A stretch of DNA of 64,000 bases from Thelonectria olida (GCA_020736575.1 JAGPYM010000019.1:558001-622000); one strand, 5' to 3'; counted from the first letter of the stretch, positions 10,933 to 21,691 are shown. Program-made: numbers and translations. The notes: a model not told the origin generated them from the letters alone.

Positions 10933-11865
10933 TTATTCTTGACATTCCCGGGTGGGAAGACACTTGTAGACGCTCCGGCGCTCAAAGTTTTCATAGGGAA
11001 TATAAAGATGCCAGTCAATTATTTCAAGAAGCATTGCTTCATTCGAGTTGATCTCTTTCAAGCTTAACCCCGATATCCTAGCCCATACCCTTGATGAGTA
11101 ACTCGTTTCTTGAGTATACTTCCAACCTAACATAAGTGCGGAAAGAAACATGCGTCGTGGACATTGTATGGGCCCTGTCTTCGCCGGTGTTTGTGATTGA
11201 GCGGCGGCAGCACTGAGTTTGGGGGAAATATGTAGTAGTTTGAGGTAATAACAAGCTGCTAAAAGGGTAGAATACGTCGCACGGGATATTCGTAATATCC
11301 TCTCCATGTATGCCCTGAGGGGCACCACCGGGGGAGTGCCTAAAAGAGTCGGAGCAGGGCAAGGCCAAATAATTGTAAGCAGGCGATTAGTAGAGTCTGA
11401 GGTAGCGTGTGATTATTAGAAGCCTTTGGTTGGCATAGAGAAGGATATGAAATACCTATTAGGTCACTAACCAAGTTGTCCTTCCTTCCTGCAAGCTGTC
11501 TGGTCATAGTCGTAACTAGGGGTCTGTGCAGATGATAATGTGAGGGTTCTCTTGAGGTCGTTGGGGCACAATCTCATGCTTTTCAACAGGTCTGGAAAAT
11601 CATCGATGACCATGTCAGTGGATGCGCACCGTTCAGACCTGTCAAACAGCCGCCTTATTCCCGGAATAGCGCTCACATTCTGGTACGCTAGGCAGTAACC
11701 TTGACGAACTTTGGGGCATTCAAACTTTGCATTGCCGTTTAGGTCGTGGTTCCGGAAGATATCGGGTGGTGAGGGAAGGCAGCTGATTCTTGGGCAAAAA
11801 AAGGGATCGATCAGCACCAAAAGTCCGATTGAAGGGTTCTTGATCTGACTGTCGTTGCTTCGCAT
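10933..11865 (-). CDS. PHO85-type (Pcl/Pho80-like) cyclin
   Basis: The cyclin box lies in the exon 10933..11396. It shows RAYMERILRISRATYSTLLA, then CPRRMFLSALMLGWKYTQE, WARISGLSLKEINSNE and LLEIIDWHLYIPYENFERRS, which is the pattern of fungal Pcl-family cyclins that activate the Pho85/PhoA kinase. I join it to 11472..11865 through a 75-nt intron (donor gttagt, acceptor ctcag), giving 285 residues. A second acceptor at 11340 is also in phase, but it would remove the IIWPCPAP segment that resembles the start of the box in relatives. The first exon is unrecognised and may be wrong. The protein stops very soon after the box (ending RECQE), so a further C-terminal exon may have been missed. Confidence 0.6.
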
Positions 11866-13076
11866 GCGTAGGTAAGTGGTGTGGACACGACCTTGATGTC
11901 TCCGAGGTTAAGGGGGCGTGGGGATGGAGGCCTTGTCAGAAGCTCAGCACAGATGGATTGTTTCTCCGATCACAACCAAAACCTCGATGATGGTGTAAAC
12001 ATTTTGCCAAGTCATGATGTGCGCGTTGCTCCCAAGTGTTGCTATTCGACTTGCAAACTAGTCGAGTTGCGCTGCATTCAATGTGTCATCGCATAGTTAA
12101 AACCACGTATTTTCTTAAGGATATACTGTACCACATGACCCCTAATTGACCAGCTTTATATAGTGTTAACCACCACTGCGCACAAAGCAATTAGCTAGTC
12201 TTGGCACTTAGTCTGTATTTATCGACTTTTCTCAATACGTGCGTACGATATGTCTTGGACTGTTGCTTCTTGGGGTGTGCGCAGATTGTGTGTTTCAGCT
12301 TTAACCGTTTATAAGGTAGATATTGAAACAAGCTGGCTACATGATAATGTGAAAATATACAATCCAACTTAAATAAGCTCGTCGCCATCCCATAATCATC
12401 TGCTTAATCGACTCTTTATCAGCTGATTACTAATTGTTCATTCATCGCGCCCCTTATCTCACCCCATGTAGATACCGCATTCTACTTCAGGGATCTAACC
12501 GGAAGAATTGCAGCTCGGGACCGAAGTCCTGTTTGGTATTTGTATCGTAGCGGCGAAATCGGGTAGAGCTTTCATTTGACTCTTTGTGTACTGGTACATG
12601 GAATGGCAATAGGCTCGTAGGTTGCTGGTCGTTGTGTGGGGTGGGGAAGTCATGGCCGAGAAGATGGTATCGATAACGTTGCCTGATTGAGGGGTACCCG
12701 AGGCTTATATTAACAAATGAGCAATGACGTATCCTACAATCGTCTTAACAGTCTTGCACATGCACAGGAAGCCCTGACTCTGCATCCCCGGGCAGTGAGT
12801 GACATGGCGGGCTGAGCGCCCAACCGTCAGTCGAAAGGCAGTAGTGGGTGACAGGAAACCTGATTTCAGCCCAACTAGGTAGATCATTTCTTTAAGTGAC
12901 AACATTCCAATGCTTGGCTCAGCTGAGTGATGCGCTTCCACGGCCAAAGCTGCCACACCCATGCCCACTTTCTCTTTAACAGATAATTTCCTCTCGTCAT
13001 CGTAGTTCATAGTTCCATTTTCTACAATCCTGCTATTTACAAACTTGCTACATTCAACCCGACGCAGTTCTTGTTA
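11866..13076. other. Intergenic, no supported gene
   Basis: This probably holds the promoters of the cyclin gene (minus) and of the next plus-strand gene. A 101-codon minus frame at 12705..13010 starts with ATG but is not recognised. I see no repeats. Confidence 0.4.
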
Positions 13077-13946
13077 ATGCAATCGAATTACCCCTCTGAT
13101 ATGGATGACCCCTCCTGGGCATGGCCTGCCTGGAAGTTCGACATGAAGAGAGAAGACTTGTTCACCAAGCTTCATGGCCAGTATAACACCTATCCGTCCC
13201 CTATTCAAGACCCCAATGCCTTCCATCACGACATCTTCGAAATCTCCCACAAGGCAGACTCCGCTGCCGAATTTCATCATTTGGCCCGCGATCGCAAGCA
13301 GCAACGCCTCCGCGAATTGAATGACGCGCTTGACTCTGCCAGTTTCGAGATCATCGCAAACCCACGTCTTATCGGTACGCCTCATTGGCAACATGCTGTC
13401 CAACTCTTCCGTACAAATTCCTTGGATTCCCTTGTTCGGTACTTCGCTTCTTACCTCCCTACCGACTTGTCCGATACTCCAGCGAGAGACCGGCCGGTTG
13501 AGCGGAATAGAACCGCGAATACTGTCGCCCCGGCGGTGGCATTTTCCTTTTCAGAGCCTAGTCTTAAGCGCTTTCCACCTCGAGAATCTAGGTCGCCTAT
13601 CGGTCTTGGCGAAGAGATGACGCAACCCGGCAATGACATGTCGATGATGCCCGGTTCCGGTGCTTTAGAAACGGAGGAATGTGGCAATGAAGCTATATCT
13701 AACAAGAGAATACACCCCGAGAAGAGTTTACCAGCCAAACGGCTCACCAAACAGGTCGAGTTTGGAAGCAGCCACTCGCAAACCGGTCGTCACGTTCATT
13801 GTCAAGGGATAGTCCAACCCATGGCCTTGACGTCTTCGACCACGGCCACACTTGCTTCGGGACCGTGGCGAACCACGATTACTTCAGCCAACTCGATTCG
13901 GTCGACCAACGGAGCTCGCACGGGAGACAAACGAAAACGTGCTTGA
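13077..13946 (+). CDS. Conserved hypothetical protein, single exon
   Basis: A single-exon frame of 289 codons. The first true ATG is at 13077, since upstream in-frame codons are only TTG. The N-terminal 130 residues look folded and conserved-like: DDPSWAWPAWKFDMKREDLF, then FHHDIFEISHKADSAAEFHH, a charged helix (RDRKQQRLRELNDAL), and WQHAVQLFRTNSLDSLVRYF. The C-terminal half is Ser/Thr/Pro-rich with basic patches (KRLTKQVEF and a final DKRKRA), consistent with a disordered nuclear tail. I cannot assign a function. It lies upstream of the endosulfine gene on the same strand, with about 500 bp between them. Confidence 0.65.
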   Translation: MQSNYPSDMDDPSWAWPAWKFDMKREDLFTKLHGQYNTYPSPIQDPNAFHHDIFEISHKADSAAEFHHLARDRKQQRLRELNDALDSASFEIIANPRLIGTPHWQHAVQLFRTNSLDSLVRYFASYLPTDLSDTPARDRPVERNRTANTVAPAVAFSFSEPSLKRFPPRESRSPIGLGEEMTQPGNDMSMMPGSGALETEECGNEAISNKRIHPEKSLPAKRLTKQVEFGSSHSQTGRHVHCQGIVQPMALTSSTTATLASGPWRTTITSANSIRSTNGARTGDKRKRA

Positions 13947-14444
13947 GAGTTATCAGCTCACACGAAAGCTAATCGTGCGTTCGCTAAGTTAGGGATCACA
14001 AGGAGGGACAAGATTGAATAGGCATCGTAGTCTCTTTTCACCCATAGTATCAGTGGGGTGTCCCCTCGAATTAAGCATAATCTTCGGGCAAATCGGCTCG
14101 CTGTCTGTAAGGGGAGGCTCAGACTCGACATGACGAATCTCGTGTTAGATTGGTGGTTATTACGGGTGGTGATAGTAGAGGCGCTACTCGAGGGCACGTA
14201 GGTAATAGCAGAAACCAGATTTAGAACTCCCCAGATTGACACATCCCGTAAACTACGCGACGCCGCGCCCGCTTGTAGTGCCTACTATGCTAGTGTCGAC
14301 CTCTCTATTTTCCGTCACGCGCCTTCGCGCAATTGCGGGGTCTTACGAAAGATGACGACATTCAGCACCCGGTGTGCTTAAAATGGTCTGCCTCATCATC
14401 TCATTTCCTGTTTCAATATCTTTCTTACACACGAAATTGCGGAT
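13947..14444. other. Spacer upstream of the endosulfine gene
   Basis: No gene is supported. The last ~150 bp before 14445, including pyrimidine-rich runs, is the likely promoter and 5' leader of the endosulfine gene. Confidence 0.4.
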
Positions 14445-14893
14445 ATGGATCCCGCCAAAAATCCGGACCCCCCTACTGAGAGGGATAAGAACCTCTTACG
14501 CAAGTACGGAACGACGGTAACCAGAGGAAACCTACTCCATCACCAGTTAGAGGTTGGAAAATGATCTAGAGTACTGCTAGCCGGCCAGAACCAAGCTAAT
14601 TCGCATGATACCAGAGAAGAAAGTATTTCGATTCAGGTGACTTTGCCCTGTCGCAAGCTAGGAGGCCCTCGAACATTGGGGCCGTGGATACTGGCAACGA
14701 ACATCCCATCCGGAAAAATATATCACACCCCTCAGCTCCCGCACCAAGCTCTAGCAATATTGATGATGACGCTGCCCAAGATTTTCGAGATGAGAAGAAG
14801 ACTAAGTCCAGACCAGCTAGCCACCATCAAGAGGAGGTGGCTACTCAGACTCGGGTTGGACCTGGAGACTCGAAGCAAGACAGTAACGTATAG
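14445..14893 (+). CDS. Endosulfine family protein (Igo1-like PP2A regulator)
   Basis: Two exons, 14445..14552 and 14615..14893, encode 128 residues. Exon 1 ends KYGTTVTRGNLLHHQLE and exon 2 opens RRKYFDSGDFALSQA. Together they recreate the endosulfine core, in which the FDSGD motif (Ser43) is phosphorylated by the Greatwall/Rim15 kinase to turn the protein into an inhibitor of PP2A-B55. The tail after residue 55 is disordered and Ser/Lys-rich, as in relatives. The intron (62 nt, donor gttgga) has a non-consensus donor but sits where the reading frame demands it. In yeasts these proteins control quiescence entry and mRNA stability under starvation, and the same role is inferred here. The family call is strong and the ends are clean. 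Confidence 0.85.
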
Positions 14894-15622
14894 ATGGCGT
14901 CTATAATGTAACTAGCTAGTTCCTATATGGCCAGCGAGCGATGGGAATGTCAACAATATTAGCCATTGTTTAGCAATTATGAGACAAGTGTACTTGTTCA
15001 GTCTTGTGCTTTCTTTTGCCTCGTTTCGCAAGTCAAAGGCTTGCTTGTCAGGCCCGTTTCGAAAGGCATTGGCGGGCCCGCAGGGACTGGTCTCCTGTAT
15101 TGGGGGTTGGCACTGAGATGGAATCAGAGGTTTGAGGCTAGAATGGCAGAAGAACAGGACCGTGAGAACCCTACTACCAGTATTGCCTAAAATGGAAGGG
15201 GGAAATTTGTATGGTACGTATTTGTATGTACAACCCCATTGTACGTACGTACTATGGCTAAAATACAGTACGTACGTACGTACGTGTACAATAAATTGCA
15301 TCACTAGTAGCAATACGCGATTTAACTACTGAAAATAACGACCTATGGACTAAACCCTCTTTTCCAGGGCTAGGGAAAATATACTATCGATTCAACTCGG
15401 CTTGATTTCGAAAGTCACCATTGTTAGACTACAATTCTCGACAATCTTCTAAAGCAGGGAGACATCGATCTAAACCTCAGCTGAGTTCCTAGATAGAAAA
15501 CCAAAGAGCTATGGAGAAACACGATACTTGTACCGCATAGAACATTGGATTCGACCAGTTCCCGCATGCTTCCACGGAACCATTGAGGAGAAGAGCCCGG
15601 CTAAGCATAGAAGGGGCATGCC
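14894..15622. other. Intergenic with ACGT-rich palindrome
   Basis: No gene is supported. The region holds the (ACGT)n inverted repeat described separately, followed by AT-rich sequence up to the 3' end of the minus-strand 4-TM gene. Confidence 0.45.
15239..15292. repeat. ACGT microsatellite forming an inverted repeat
   Basis: The left arm TTGTACGTACGTACT and the right arm (AGTACGTACGTACGTACG, then TGTACAA) face each other across a 14-nt spacer. Since ACGT is self-complementary, the tract is both a microsatellite and a hairpin. Confidence 0.8.
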
Positions 15623-16248
15623 TTAAGGTACAGCCTTCAGCTTCTCCAAGAACCATAACTGATAGACAGCTGTTATAGACCCCATTAAAAGAGCACAAAT
15701 GCCGGTCATATAGACCGTGGCAATGGCTGTAACAGACCAGTTCCCATCCTGCGCGGTGTAGATATTAATTAGGCTTGTAATTAGGGCCATCACAGAATGT
15801 AATAGTCCAGGGCTCTACTCGTTTAGTTAGATATCCTTTAAGAATAGCCCGCTCTTGTAACTCACAGAAAGATTCGGTAAACAAGCCAGAAATAATTATG
15901 CTTAAAGTGCCACCAAAGCCAACATATCGCAATTCCGCCGCAGAGACAACACAAGCCGCCAATGTATAAAAGAGGAGTGTTGCGGATAGCATGTTGCAAC
16001 ACTCTCCCCGCGCGAGAGTCGTTCAAAACACCAGCACGACTGAGCGATGTGAATGTGCCGGGGAAAACCATAAATCCGGCCAGTAGAAGCCAGTTAGCTG
16101 CGGCAGCTGCAAAATTGTACCTCTTTTGTACCTCATGTGACTGCAGTACCATTGCATCGTATGCAGTGAGGGATTCACCAGGTAGATGTTCCCTTGTAGA
16201 GCCCAACGAGCTCGTGTCATCTTTCCTGCCTTCTGACTCGGGGATCAT
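15623..16248 (-). CDS. Four-TM membrane protein
   Basis: Complement(join(15623..15812,15866..16248)), intron 53 nt, 190 residues. After a polar N-terminus of about 45 residues come four hydrophobic segments: NWLLLAGFMVFPG, LLYIGGLCCLCGGIAICWL, LLHSVMALITSLINIYT and VYMTGICALLMGSITAVY. The protein ends LEKLKAVP. The acceptor (gagtagag) was chosen because only it keeps the last two helices in frame. The protein is small and integral to a membrane, with no catalytic motif that I recognise. It starts 213 bp from, and divergent to, the ferric reductase gene, so the two could share a promoter. The link to iron metabolism is only contextual. Confidence 0.65.
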
Positions 16249-16461
16249 TGTTAATGAAGATGCATATAATGCTTTGCTGGTAATCTACAAAGCAAACAGC
16301 GAGTAGTCCATCCATTTATAACTAGAGGTTGGCGCAAAGCGGCCTGTTTTGTTCCTGAGGGTCCTCTTCTCACTCTTCGGTGTGTCTTTTTCTGGCCCCT
16401 CTCCTGGCTCAGCCCCGCTTCAGATTGTCAACTTTTATAAGCCATTCGTTAGGTCAAGTTC

Positions 16462-18254
16462 ATGCTTTTCCCATCATTTTCCTCTGCTTTTTTGCTGGAT
16501 CCGATGCTCGACATGGAGACCTCAAAAATCTACGGCATCTGTATGGGTGGGCTTCTTGCCCTTCTCGTGTTTACCTCTTTCTTACACTCCGTCGCTAAGA
16601 TCGCCCACGCAAAGGCGCGAATGTTTTTTCTGCGAGATCTATACTATGCCCTCCTCCCTTCTTGGTCTTGTAGCTCTTACTGTGCCTCTTGGCACGAGAT
16701 ACTTCTATTCCTTGGATTTATTATAGCCAATGTGTGCTGCGTTACCATCGGGTTAAATGACATAACTGAGTTTACCAAACGGCTCGGACATGCAGCTCTT
16801 ATCAACCTCGTACCACTTTGCTCTGGAGTGCACATGAACCGCCTGATCGGAAGAAAGACATTGGCGTATAAGTATTACCCTCGGTTTCATAGGTGGCTCG
16901 GCGCTGTGGTAATCGTCGAAGCAGCTCTTCACTCAGTCCTGGCTGCGGTGCGCAATGGGGTGGACCTGAACCAATCGCCTTATGTGGCCGGAGTTATTGT
17001 AAGTGTCAAGTCAAAATCAGTAGCACTTTGGTTGACTGTATTAGGCTGCTGGAGTAATAGGATCGATTTCCATCTTATCCCTTCCCGTCTTATGGAGTTG
17101 GATGTATGAGGTGTTCTCTTGCATCCATTCCGCCCTCGCAGCCAGCCTAGTTACCGCTCTCTGGGTGCACTTAGGACCATTTCACTTCTCTCACACGCCT
17201 AAGATTTATCTTTTCATTGCCTCCCTGACACTTTTATGTACTAAAGTACTTGGATTCATAAGAATGCTCTATTTCAATGTTTCTCTACGAGGCATGAGCA
17301 CCGCCCTCATCCAGCAAACTGGGGCAGGTGTGGAACTTCGTATAAGCCTTGCCCGACCCTTTGACTACCGTGCTGGTCAATTCGTTTATCTGAACATTCC
17401 GCGTCTTGCGGTCCTGGAGTTACATCCATTTCAGGTCTCCTGGGCATACTTGGGTGATGATGGTCGACAAGTGATCGTTCTCCTTGTCCAACCGAGGCAT
17501 GGCTTTACTCGGAGACTCCTCCTCGCAGACCCAAATATGGATTACCGTGTCTTTGTAGAAGGCCCCTACGGTGGAGGGATAAAAATCGACAAATACGGAA
17601 CAGTGCTCCTCTTCGCAACTGGCATTGGAATCGCCGGCCAGCTCCCGTACGTAAAAGAACTACTGGACCTCTATCGGGGCTGGAGGGCCAACGTTCGAAG
17701 AATTGCTCTCTTCTGGGAACTGGAGTCAGAAGGTAAGTGAGTTAATGCACCAACAAGTAACGCTCTAATTGTAAGTAGTGCACAGGTATTGGATCAGGGA
17801 ATACATGGATGAACTACTGGCGTTAGATACGGACTATGTAAGACCATACCCGCACCGGGAACTCGCCCACGACACTAACCTTAGGTGAGATTCTTGATAT
17901 AAAACTTTTCATCTGTGGCCAGTTCCTCAATAAAGACGCCACCGAAGAAACGGTCCTCAAACGGGGTCAGCATGGCCGGATCGTGCTGCACTATACGCCA
18001 ATGAAGCCCGAGTCTCTGATCAACTCGGAAATCCAGGAACGCAAAGGCCGTACCCTTATATCTAGTAGGTACATAGCTGCATTTAAATGCTTGATATTTT
18101 CTGACACTGGGCAGTTTGCACAGACATTCAGACCACACGCGTCATTACTAGGATCGTGAGGTTTATGCTTGATAAGGATATTGATATGGAAGAGTTGGAT
18201 TTTCAGCCGTGGGCTCCTAAGAAGGCTCGAGAGCAACGCGTTGAGGGTACATAG
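16462..18254 (+). CDS. Ferric reductase-like transmembrane protein (FRE family)
   Basis: Five exons: 16462..16998, 17045..17732, 17779..17837, 17890..18064 and 18115..18254, encoding 532 residues. The N-terminal half is multi-spanning and carries candidate haem-ligand histidines in GHAALINLV, FHRWLGAVVIVEAALHSV, IHSALAA and LWVHLG. The FAD-binding part has HPFQVSWA (about residue 306), with NAD(P)H-binding segments GPYGGGI and LFATGIGIAGQLPYV. The last exons read ILDIKLFICGQFL and EIQERKGRTLIS, followed by the typical C-terminal helix. The expected role is a plasma-membrane or vacuolar reductase passing electrons from NADPH through FAD and two haems to Fe3+ or Cu2+. At 532 residues it is on the short side for the family. 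Starts at 16504 or 16513 are alternatives. Confidence 0.85.
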
Positions 18255-18354
18255 CATACTTCTAGAGCCTCTAAAAATTGATATTCCTTAGGAATCTCAG
18301 ATGTCTTGTTCTAGACTATGTGATGCTATGGCATAAATCTCTATAAACCCTACT

Positions 18355-18705
18355 CTACTCTCTAATGCTGTAAATAGAATCGCAATCATGTCCTTGGCGA
18401 ATATCCCTCTGCCCTTTGCGGAAAGTGACGATAGCCATTCGCAAGCGATCCATCACGTACTCAAGTTCCTCCCTCAGATTCTCTCCCAGTTTCTCAAGTT
18501 GTTGTAGATAGGCCAATTCTTCTCGAAGCCGCCCGTTTTCTCGTGTCTTTGAGTCGATGATCTCTTTCAGTGATGGAGTTGTTGGCGATTTGCCTGCTTC
18601 CAACTCCTCACGAGTGGCCTCCAATGCCACGGTTTGTCCGTGTGCCTTTGCAATCGCTCTGTCGACTCGTCGCGGCAACATCGGGCTATCTTGGTAGTGC
18701 GCCAT
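18355..18705 (-). CDS. Small coiled-coil protein
   Basis: One exon of 116 codons from the ATG at 18705 (MAHYQDSPMLPRRVD). Residues 30-100 form a continuous charged helix with heptad character (LREELAYLQQLEKLGENLRE), that is, a coiled coil. The N-terminus has SPMLPRR and a stretch of small residues. It has no membrane segment or catalytic signature. The protein probably oligomerises or acts as an adaptor, but I cannot name a family. Its divergent upstream region holds a ~150-bp module that recurs upstream of the minus-strand gene at 21101..21691. Upstream in-frame codons are TTG, so 18705 is the first ATG. Confidence 0.6.
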   Translation of the reverse strand: MAHYQDSPMLPRRVDRAIAKAHGQTVALEATREELEAGKSPTTPSLKEIIDSKTRENGRLREELAYLQQLEKLGENLREELEYVMDRLRMAIVTFRKGQRDIRQGHDCDSIYSIRE

Positions 18706-18837
18706 ATTGTAGCTCAAGGGATGAAATTCGTGGAAATTTGGGGTTCTGTCTTCTTACCCTTAGTCGTGGGCTTTGCTTAATACCCATTTGGTCATTGCGG
18801 ATTAAACAGCTTTCAGCGATCTGGGCCGTCTTGCCCA

Positions 18838-18990
18838 TCGGGTGGGGTAAACGTTTTTTGGCCCCCTTGAGCTCCCCACTGGAGCGGTTTTCAGCCCCTC
18901 GCGGACAGAAATTGCATTGTGGAGGGGCCAAAACCTTATCCCAATCAAACCCAAAGCTAGAGTTTATCTTATATTCAGATGGCTCTTGAA
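18838..18990 (+). repeat. Dispersed promoter-region module, copy 1
   Basis: The module opens TCGGGTGGGGTAAACG, passes TTTTGGCCC and GCGGACAGAA words, and ends near CTCTTGAAG. It aligns over ~150 bp with 21820..21969, by eye at roughly 70 percent identity. It lies between divergent genes starting at 18705 (minus) and 19104 (plus). Confidence 0.7.
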
Positions 18991-19103
18991 GTTTTATCAA
19001 GTACAGGCAGCATACATGCTTATTCGATTGACACATTTCATTTCCCTCAGGCTAAGATATCTCTCTCATACCGTTGACACATACGACAGACCGTTCAATC
19101 AAC

Positions 19104-20571
19104 ATGGCGACCGAGGAGACATCCGCTGTCGACGTTTCCATCGCCGCAAACCCGAGTGATATTGAGGCGGTGCCTTCGCTTCTTAGGCAAATTGGAGAAG
19201 ATTTTGATAGGCTATCTATTGACAGCGATGAAGCCCGTAAAGACTTGCTCGTTAAAGCCCGAACTCTTGTGCAGTCTCTTGAGACTCCGCGAGAGACTAT
19301 GGTGAAGCATTGTTGGGCGCAGGTAAGATCCGCATTATCGCTTGAATCTGAACATGTATTAATATGCAAAGACTGGTGCTATAGCTGGCCTTCTTTTTGG
19401 TATTGAGACTGGATTGTGGAAATTGATGACGAAGAATGGGGATAGACCCCAGAAGATCGATGAACTGGCCGCAAGCCTCGGAATCGAGCCCCCGCTTTTA
19501 TGTCCGTTCTGTTTTATCAAATGGCTGGATTTGAGCTGACATTGTGATAGGCCGCCTGATGCGCCATCTTGGTGCTATGGGATACGTTATAGAGTCGGAT
19601 ATTGATGAGTACAAACCTACGAAGTTTACCACAGCCATGAGCCTGGATCAGATCAGCGGCGGATATATAGCTATGTAAGTACCTGCATCTATTAAATCGA
19701 ATTGGTCAAATATCTAACCAGGCCTTTAGACTTTCAGGCACTGGCGCTGCCCCGATCAAATTCCACGAATACGCACGCGAACACGGATTCAAGAACCCGG
19801 TCGACGCATATGACACGCCTCTGATGAATGCCTACGGCACAGAAAGGGACTTTTTTACGTGGCTGAAGTTCCTGGGGTACGACCGGCATTTTAACCATTT
19901 CATGGGTGGTTATCGACTGGGACGCACACCTTGGATGGCGCCCAGCTTCTATCCTGTGGAAGAGCGGCTTATCGCTGGTGCTGATACTTGTCTTAACGCA
20001 CCATTCCTCGTAGATATCGGCGGTAACCTTGGACATGATCTTGCAGAATTCCACCGCTACCACCCCAAGGCACCAGGCAAACTGATCCTGCAGGATCTAC
20101 CTGACATCATTCACGCCATTGAGGATCTGAGCCCGGCGATTGTTCGCATGTGTTACGATTTCCACGCAGAGCAACCAGTTAAAGGTGAGATCACGTTGGA
20201 AGTTGCTCTGATAGTGAGAAGCTAATAGCTGGTGTCCAGGAGCTCGGGCATACTACATGCACTCCTGCCTACACGACTGGCCCGATGATGTGTGTGAGCA
20301 TATCCTCTCTCGAGTTGTTAAAGCAATGAAGCCTGGCTATAGCAGACTGTTGATCAACGAGAACGTAATTCCTTCGAAAGGTGCCTATTGGGAAGCATCA
20401 GCTCTCGATATGGTAATGATGACTCTCTTTAGCTCGAAGGAGCGCACGGAAGCCGACTGGTACCATCTCCTGGAGAAGATAGCGGGGTTGCGAATCGTTA
20501 AGATTTGGGATGGAGGCAGGGGGGTTGAGAGTCTGATTGAGTGTGAGCTGCCGTATCACGAGAAAGAGTGA
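19104..20571 (+). CDS. SAM-dependent O-methyltransferase (COMT-like, secondary-metabolite type)
   Basis: Five exons: 19104..19322, 19372..19501, 19551..19674, 19730..20184 and 20240..20571, encoding 419 residues. The N-terminal part is the dimerisation/winged-helix region (GLLFGIETGLWKLMTKNG, GRP-like RLMRHLGAMGYV). The SAM site is VDIGGNLGHDLAEF near residue 251, followed by LILQDLP. The catalytic segment AYYMHSCLHDWPDD has the His-Asp pair around residue 320 that acts as general base in plant-type O-methyltransferases, and it is followed by LLINENVIPSKG. Such fungal enzymes usually methylate polyketide or phenolic hydroxyls inside biosynthetic clusters. No backbone synthase is in this window, so the substrate is unknown. 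The exon 2 (aaag) and exon 4 (tttag) acceptors were chosen by frame and are the least certain points. Confidence 0.85.
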
Positions 20572-21100
20572 AGTTGTCATAGGACCATGCTACAAAATTG
20601 GCTACATAATGGTCGATGCTACTGATCATGGTCAACTTAACACGTTCTATACTTCGCCTATTATATATGTGATAATCTGACGGAATATAGTCGAGAAATT
20701 ATTGGTAGGAAAGGGTGATATAGTCTTATGGCTGCCCTTAAGCAAATCCTAGAGTGTCTTAGCTATAACAACTTAACACCCCGCGTTAGTTATATCAACC
20801 CGGCTGGAGACATAACGCTAGTTTGTTGCTGTGAATACGTCAAACGTTTCAGCGCAGGGCCACCCAATGTCATATCCTAGATGCGATCAAAGCGTAGTTA
20901 TACAGACTCCTATTAAGGGACGGAACGGAATTCGATGCTGTAGTATTACATGCGGGTCCTTGCACGGAGACTGAGATGACAGGGCTTTAGACGAAGCATT
21001 TGGACGTAGGCAGCGTAGCCAAGTGGCTTATTCTCTTCCTCGGGGATTCGAAAAGCTTTAACACTAGTATTACTATCCACGTACAGCTGAGACCCCCTTA
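20572..21100. other. Intergenic, no supported gene
   Basis: Convergent 3' ends flank this stretch. A TAGCCAAGTGGC...GATTCGAA pairing near 21015-21050 resembles tRNA A and B boxes but no cloverleaf can be drawn, so no tRNA is called. Confidence 0.45.
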
Positions 21101-21691
21101 TTAAAACCCCTCTCTAAACCCCAGTGTTCCGGTTTTTCCCTCTGCCGTAATAGCCAGTTGCAGCTCCGATAGAATATCCGCAAAGACATGTCCGAACTCT
21201 GATGGAACCATAATGCAATGGTTGATAATGGGATCATTAAAGTTGCCAATAGTCGCGTACTTTAAATCCCATCCCTTGCTGTGCATTCGGTGCGCGATAT
21301 TATGGATTGATTTCGAGGAAGCATTAAAGAAAATCTTATACTTCTTTTCTCGAATTAATCTCTCTTTCTTCATAATGTTCAGGGGCCCTTCGATATAATA
21401 GCCCACCGTCCATGGTGGAGGCAACGAATCTCTCATGGGTCTTTTTAACCGCTTTGCTGCTAAACTTATTAGATTTATGGATATAGCTAAACGGGTTGAC
21501 ATACTTTTTGGCTGCTCCTTATTTTCTTTCTGCCCCTTTCTCGTCTTTGGTTCTGCGTTAGAGGCAGGTGCGCCGTTCTGCTGAATACTAAGAAGAATTT
21601 CGGCTGCCAATTCCTCTTTATTAGTGAATGATCGGTCTGAGGCTTCCTTGGGAATGGGTGGGGCGGCAATGAGATGCTGTTGAGTGTCCAT
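21101..21691 (-). CDS. Hypothetical protein, single exon
   Basis: The frame encodes 196 residues from the ATG at 21691 (MDTQQHLIAAPPIPKEA). The N-terminal 75 residues are polar and probably disordered, with a Lys-rich run. The C-terminal 120 residues look folded: basic AAKRLKRPMRDSLPPPWT, then YYIEGPLNIMKKERLIREKK, and alternating strands around GWDLKYATIGNFNDPI. No domain is recognised, and there is no membrane segment. Its 5' flank carries the second copy of the module also found upstream of 18355..18705. It is divergent from the PLAC8 gene. Codon use and length make a real gene likely, but the function is unknown. Confidence 0.5.
   Translation of the reverse strand: MDTQQHLIAAPPIPKEASDRSFTNKEELAAEILLSIQQNGAPASNAEPKTRKGQKENKEQPKSMSTRLAISINLISLAAKRLKRPMRDSLPPPWTVGYYIEGPLNIMKKERLIREKKYKIFFNASSKSIHNIAHRMHSKGWDLKYATIGNFNDPIINHCIMVPSEFGHVFADILSELQLAITAEGKTGTLGFREGF

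Noticed and set aside
12705..13010. 101-codon minus-strand frame divergent from the 13077 gene
   Set aside because: Starts with ATG but no recognisable domain; probably promoter DNA.
21012..21055. tRNA-like A box (TAGCCAAGTGGC) and B box (GATTCGAAA)
   Set aside because: No acceptor stem or anticodon arm can be folded.
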